Source: Candidatus Huberarchaeum crystalense | GTDB lineage: Archaea; Huberarchaeota; Huberarchaeia; Huberarchaeales; Huberarchaeaceae | Length of the DNA stretch: 7,892 nt | Direction: 5' to 3' | NCBI GenBank assembly: GCA_002789275.1 | Contig: PFSX01000037.1 | Span: 1-7,892, forward strand | Part shown: in pieces, positions 5,286-7,892 of the stretch | How positions within the stretch are numbered: position 1 is the first letter of the stretch | Layout: each line of letters begins with the position of its first letter | Notes under the pieces: generated by a model | The model's input: the letters and a program-made list of their open reading frames with translations, nothing else | What the model was told of the DNA's origin: nothing | Database searches by the model: none | Made by a program: the position numbers and the translations under genes

Positions 5286-6002
5286 TTATTTTTTGACCAA
5301 TTCTACTTGGTTTATAACAAGTTTTCCTGAATTTTTATTTAAAATTTTATCATAATCCAAAATTTTTATCTTTTTTTTAAACAGCAGACAATTAAGCACA
5401 AAGGTTTCGTATTCTCCCCCTTCACCAGCCAAATGAATTTTGTAGTGTTTGTTTAGTTTCTTCAAATCTTCAAGCGCATTTTTATCAAGTTTTCTTCTAA
5501 GCCAAGATTTATCAAAACCCTCAGCAGCGACCCCAGTAAAAATAATTTCAAAACTATTATCAAGCAAATAATTCATATATTTTTCAATATTCTTTTTCCA
5601 AAATGGTGCAAGAACAAATAAATCTAATTCTTTGCAGATTTTTTCAATTCTCTGCAATTGATACTGACTTTCAAGCGCGCCAACTCCAACAGCTTCAATG
5701 CTGTATTTGTCTTTTGCAAGTTTTATTGCTGCTTTTAAATCAGATAACTCTTTTTCTTTTTTTCCTTTTGTTGCGAATTTTATGAGCGGGATTTTCATTG
5801 CTTTTGCTTGCAATTCAGTTAAATTTATGTTTGGTGTGTGAAACATAAAAGAGTCAGGATTTTCTGACACAATCGTTATCAAGCAAGCTATTTTGTAATT
5901 TTTGCTCAATTCAAATACCGCTGCTGTGCTATCCTTACCTCCTGAAAAAAGAACACATATACTTGCGCGCAAATTGTTTGATTTATTTTTAATAATACCC
6001 AT
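5286..6002 (-). CDS. dph6: Dph6-like diphthine--ammonia ligase (PP-loop ATPase)
   Basis: Dph6 amidates diphthine to diphthamide on elongation factor 2, using ATP and ammonium; this is the last step of the pathway begun by Dph2. The family is ATP_bind_4 (COG2102). The PP-loop SGGKDS is at residues 20-25. MFHTPN (53-58), GVGALESQYQLQRIE (106-120), VAAEGFDKSWLRRKLDK (158-174) and GEGGEYET (193-200) are all family blocks. I start at the ATG at 6002, giving 238 residues, close to the family size. The longer frame begins with TTG at 6068 and would add 22 residues of no family character. The ATG at 6002 also has a TATA-like element at the right distance and no SD. The gene converges with AlaX and lies downstream of the large membrane protein on the same strand. 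The biochemical role is known for yeast Dph6 and is inferred here. Confidence 0.9.
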   Translation of the reverse strand: MGIIKNKSNNLRASICVLFSGGKDSTAAVFELSKNYKIACLITIVSENPDSFMFHTPNINLTELQAKAMKIPLIKFATKGKKEKELSDLKAAIKLAKDKYSIEAVGVGALESQYQLQRIEKICKELDLFVLAPFWKKNIEKYMNYLLDNSFEIIFTGVAAEGFDKSWLRRKLDKNALEDLKKLNKHYKIHLAGEGGEYETFVLNCLLFKKKIKILDYDKILNKNSGKLVINQVELVKK

Positions 6003-6020
6003 AAATTTTTTTGGAATAAT

Positions 6021-6032
6021 TACTATAAATTT
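6021..6032 (-). promoter_or_regulatory. TATA-like element for dph6
   Basis: On the - strand the stretch AAATTTATAGTA is centred about 25 bases before the ATG at 6002. This suits a leaderless transcript and supports the ATG at 6002 as the start. It lies in the 106-base gap after the large membrane-protein gene. Confidence 0.4.
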
Positions 6033-6085
6033 TTTTGAGTTTGTTTTATTTTCTTCACTGAAAAACAAGATTATTATATTTATTA

Positions 6086-6154
6086 TTTTTTGTAAGGATT
6101 TAACTGCTTTATTTTTTTGTTTTTTGGTTAGGGTCTAACTGCTTTATTTTTTTG
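6086..6154. repeat. Tandem repeat, two copies of about 35 bases, at the 3' end of the membrane-protein gene
   Basis: TAACTGCTTTATTTTTTTG occurs at 6101-6119 and again, identical, at 6136-6154, an offset of 35. The sequence on the low-coordinate side of each copy is also similar (TTTTTTGTAAGGATT against TTTTTTGGTTAGGGTC), so the unit is a tandem duplication with one diverged copy. The period is not a multiple of three, so the second copy is read in another frame and supplies the stop codon of the gene. Confidence 0.8.
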
Positions 6155-7818
6155 GTTTGTTCGTCATCTAACTTTATTTGTTCTAAACGCATTTTTAATT
6201 CCATAGCATCTTTAAAATTATCAAGCCTAACTAGTTTTTTATAAAGATATAACCTTTCCATAATAATTTTATCTAATTCTTGCTCTAACTTAGCTCTTTC
6301 TTCTTCATCCTGAGAATTCTTATATTTTATCATCTTATCAGCATATTGTTGTTCGAGTTGTAAAATTTGTTGATTTAATTGCATATTTTCATTGATGTTT
6401 GCTTCAATTTTAGTAGTAAGAGTTCTAATTTCATTTATGCCTTGGTGTAGCGCGCCTGTCCACAAATGGACTGATTCACCCTTGATAATTCTTAGAAATA
6501 TTTGTTTATTTACAACAATCATCACAAATATAAACAAAAAAGAAAATATAATACTTATAAAAAGTCCTTCACCCCACAAGGCAGGATCAAAAATTGCTGC
6601 AGGTGTAGAAGGAAATAGAGAACCTGCACTTACTTGTGGATAACTCACTTGTGCAAAAGCCGCAGATATTTTAGTTGAATCAAGAAAGCCTGCTTGCGCA
6701 AAATAAGCTCGTAAGGATTCAGATCTCAAACTAATAACAGCAAGCACAAAAGGTATGATATTATTCATAATTAAAGAGGGAAAAGTGGGCAGAAAAAAAC
6801 TACCATCTCCGCTTCTTAAAAATCGATAACTTATATAAAATATAATGCTTAGCAACAAAACACTCCAACTAGCAGTCGCGATGTTTTGAGTTATAGTTGT
6901 ACCTAAAAATAATAATGTGATAATAGCAGCGAGAACAACAACTATAATCTCTATAGGTATAGAATAGGATTTGCCTGAAAAATCAGCAAAACGAGGTAAA
7001 GATATTTTTGCACCTTGTCCAAACTTTATATAGCAAATATAAATAAGAAACCACAATGTTTGAATAAATAGAATTGTAAATATAATATATAAACCTATAA
7101 AAAACATAGGTAAAAACATACCCAAACCTTCTATAAACTTATCAAAAACAAATGTTCCTGAGGCAGCAGAATAAGCAGCAGCAGAAGATAAATAAGAAAA
7201 AATTAAGCTAAAAACTGCAGGATACCACCGCATAAATACTGTTAAAAATACTGAAAGGAAAAAGAACAAAAAAGAAAGCACGGCTGCGACTATGTAAAGC
7301 CCAGATTCAAAAGAAGTTATGTTTTTATTTTTATCACAAGCAATACTATATAAATCTTCAAAGCTTTCTTTATATGTATCCCACATATTGTTTGTCAAGA
7401 TACTATGTCCAAAAACAAATGAAAACGCTGATTCAGCTGAGTTTATAAATGTCTTGTTCGCCTCATCACAATTATTCAGCATATAGTTTTGAATTGACGC
7501 GCCCATCTGTACACTAGCAATCTTAAAACTCTCTATTGAGTCAGTTATTTCTTGCATAAAAAGATCTATTTTACAAGCACCAGGAGTTGTAAGGCAGGTT
7601 TGAAACATCTCTACCCCACCCCCTATTTTGCAAATCGGGCTAAAAAAAGGTGATTCACAAATCTTATCAAAAGACTCTACAGCCTTACTAATATCTCCTA
7701 AAAATGTATAAACCATTAAGCCAACAAATATAAAAAATACAAATAATAAGTAAATAGGGCTAATTTCTTTATTGTTTGATGAAGGTGACGGCATAAACTT
7801 TTGTATAACAAATGCCAT
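6109..7818 (-). CDS. Large multi-span membrane protein with six-Cys loop and C-terminal coiled coil
   Basis: I do not recognise the family. The 569 residues show about eight hydrophobic spans: 21-40, 172-197, 198-221, 231-264, 288-310, 316-334, 344-363 and 417-437. The first loop (about 41-170) holds six cysteines (54, 63, 75, 82, 117, 161), enough for three disulfides, so it is probably outside the cell. A second large loop spans about 364-416. The end (about 460-555) is hydrophilic, rich in Glu, Lys, Gln and Leu, and looks like a cytoplasmic coiled coil with heptad-like spacing (QQILQLEQQYADKMIKY). The layout loosely recalls VirB6/TrbL-type channel components of type IV secretion, but I see no diagnostic motif and that is only a guess. 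It has no SD. Its extreme C-terminus lies in a tandem repeat. Confidence 0.8.
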   Translation of the reverse strand: MAFVIQKFMPSPSSNNKEISPIYLLFVFFIFVGLMVYTFLGDISKAVESFDKICESPFFSPICKIGGGVEMFQTCLTTPGACKIDLFMQEITDSIESFKIASVQMGASIQNYMLNNCDEANKTFINSAESAFSFVFGHSILTNNMWDTYKESFEDLYSIACDKNKNITSFESGLYIVAAVLSFLFFFLSVFLTVFMRWYPAVFSLIFSYLSSAAAYSAASGTFVFDKFIEGLGMFLPMFFIGLYIIFTILFIQTLWFLIYICYIKFGQGAKISLPRFADFSGKSYSIPIEIIVVVLAAIITLLFLGTTITQNIATASWSVLLLSIIFYISYRFLRSGDGSFFLPTFPSLIMNNIIPFVLAVISLRSESLRAYFAQAGFLDSTKISAAFAQVSYPQVSAGSLFPSTPAAIFDPALWGEGLFISIIFSFLFIFVMIVVNKQIFLRIIKGESVHLWTGALHQGINEIRTLTTKIEANINENMQLNQQILQLEQQYADKMIKYKNSQDEEERAKLEQELDKIIMERLYLYKKLVRLDNFKDAMELKMRLEQIKLDDEQTKKIKQLDPNQKTKK

Positions 7819-7854
7819 AAAAATTTGATCAAAAACTTCTGCTTAACTTATTGC

Positions 7855-7892
7855 AAAGAGTAAATAATCAAATAAATAATGTAAAGAGTAAA
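7855..7892. repeat. Short direct repeat upstream of the membrane-protein gene
   Basis: AAAGAGTAAA occurs at 7855-7864 and 7883-7892, 28 bases apart, in the upstream region of the - strand gene. It could be a regulator site or chance in AT-rich sequence. The window ends inside this region. Confidence 0.25.

Noticed and set aside
6003..6068. Longer Dph6 start at 6068
   Set aside because: The codon at 6068 is TTG, the extra 22 residues show no family similarity, and the ATG at 6002 has a suitable TATA-like element and gives a family-sized protein.
6392..6643. Forward ORF of 83 residues inside the membrane-protein gene
   Set aside because: It is antisense to a long gene with clear spans and coiled coil, with no protein family character.

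Overview
The window reads as a stretch of an AT-rich archaeal chromosome. The archaeal assignment rests on four families: a Cbf5/dyskerin-type pseudouridine synthase, the archaeal Dph2 of diphthamide synthesis, a COG1599-type RPA single-stranded DNA-binding protein, and a Dph6/COG2102 PP-loop ATPase. Most of these genes have no Shine-Dalgarno (SD) motif and some have a TATA-like element about 25 to 30 bases before the ATG, as expected for leaderless archaeal transcripts. Trimmed proteins and a Dph2 split in two suggest a reduced lineage such as DPANN; this is inference, and no marker in the window fixes the phylum.

Layout. The + strand carries cbf5 (81-893), then a likely operon of a small Lys/Asn-rich two-span membrane protein (938-1327) and Dph2 in two pieces (1331-1615 and 1612-2259), then the RPA-like gene (2330-3307). 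From about 3300 to 5170 lies a block that looks different: a 55-residue ORF, an AlkA-like DNA glycosylase with two in-frame stops (TAG and TGA), a 51-residue ORF that lacks a start codon, and an AlaX-type tRNA editing protein with one in-frame TAG. The - strand then carries Dph6 (5286-6002) and a large multi-span membrane protein with a six-cysteine loop and a C-terminal coiled coil (6109-7818).

The block 3300-5170 differs from its flanks in several ways. It lacks the GCGC/GCGCGC words found 16 times by eye in the remaining roughly 6 kb. It uses SD-type start signals. Its three identified lesions inside conserved frames are all nonsense codons, with no frameshift. The simplest reading is an acquired gene block now decaying by point mutation. 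Stop-codon recoding or readthrough is an alternative that should be tested.

Functionally, the flanking genes serve core information processing. Cbf5 makes pseudouridine in rRNA and tRNA. Dph2 and Dph6 are the first and last steps of diphthamide synthesis on elongation factor 2. RPA coats single-stranded DNA. All intergenic gaps are shorter than 300 bases. I saw no tRNA, rRNA, CRISPR array or transposase.
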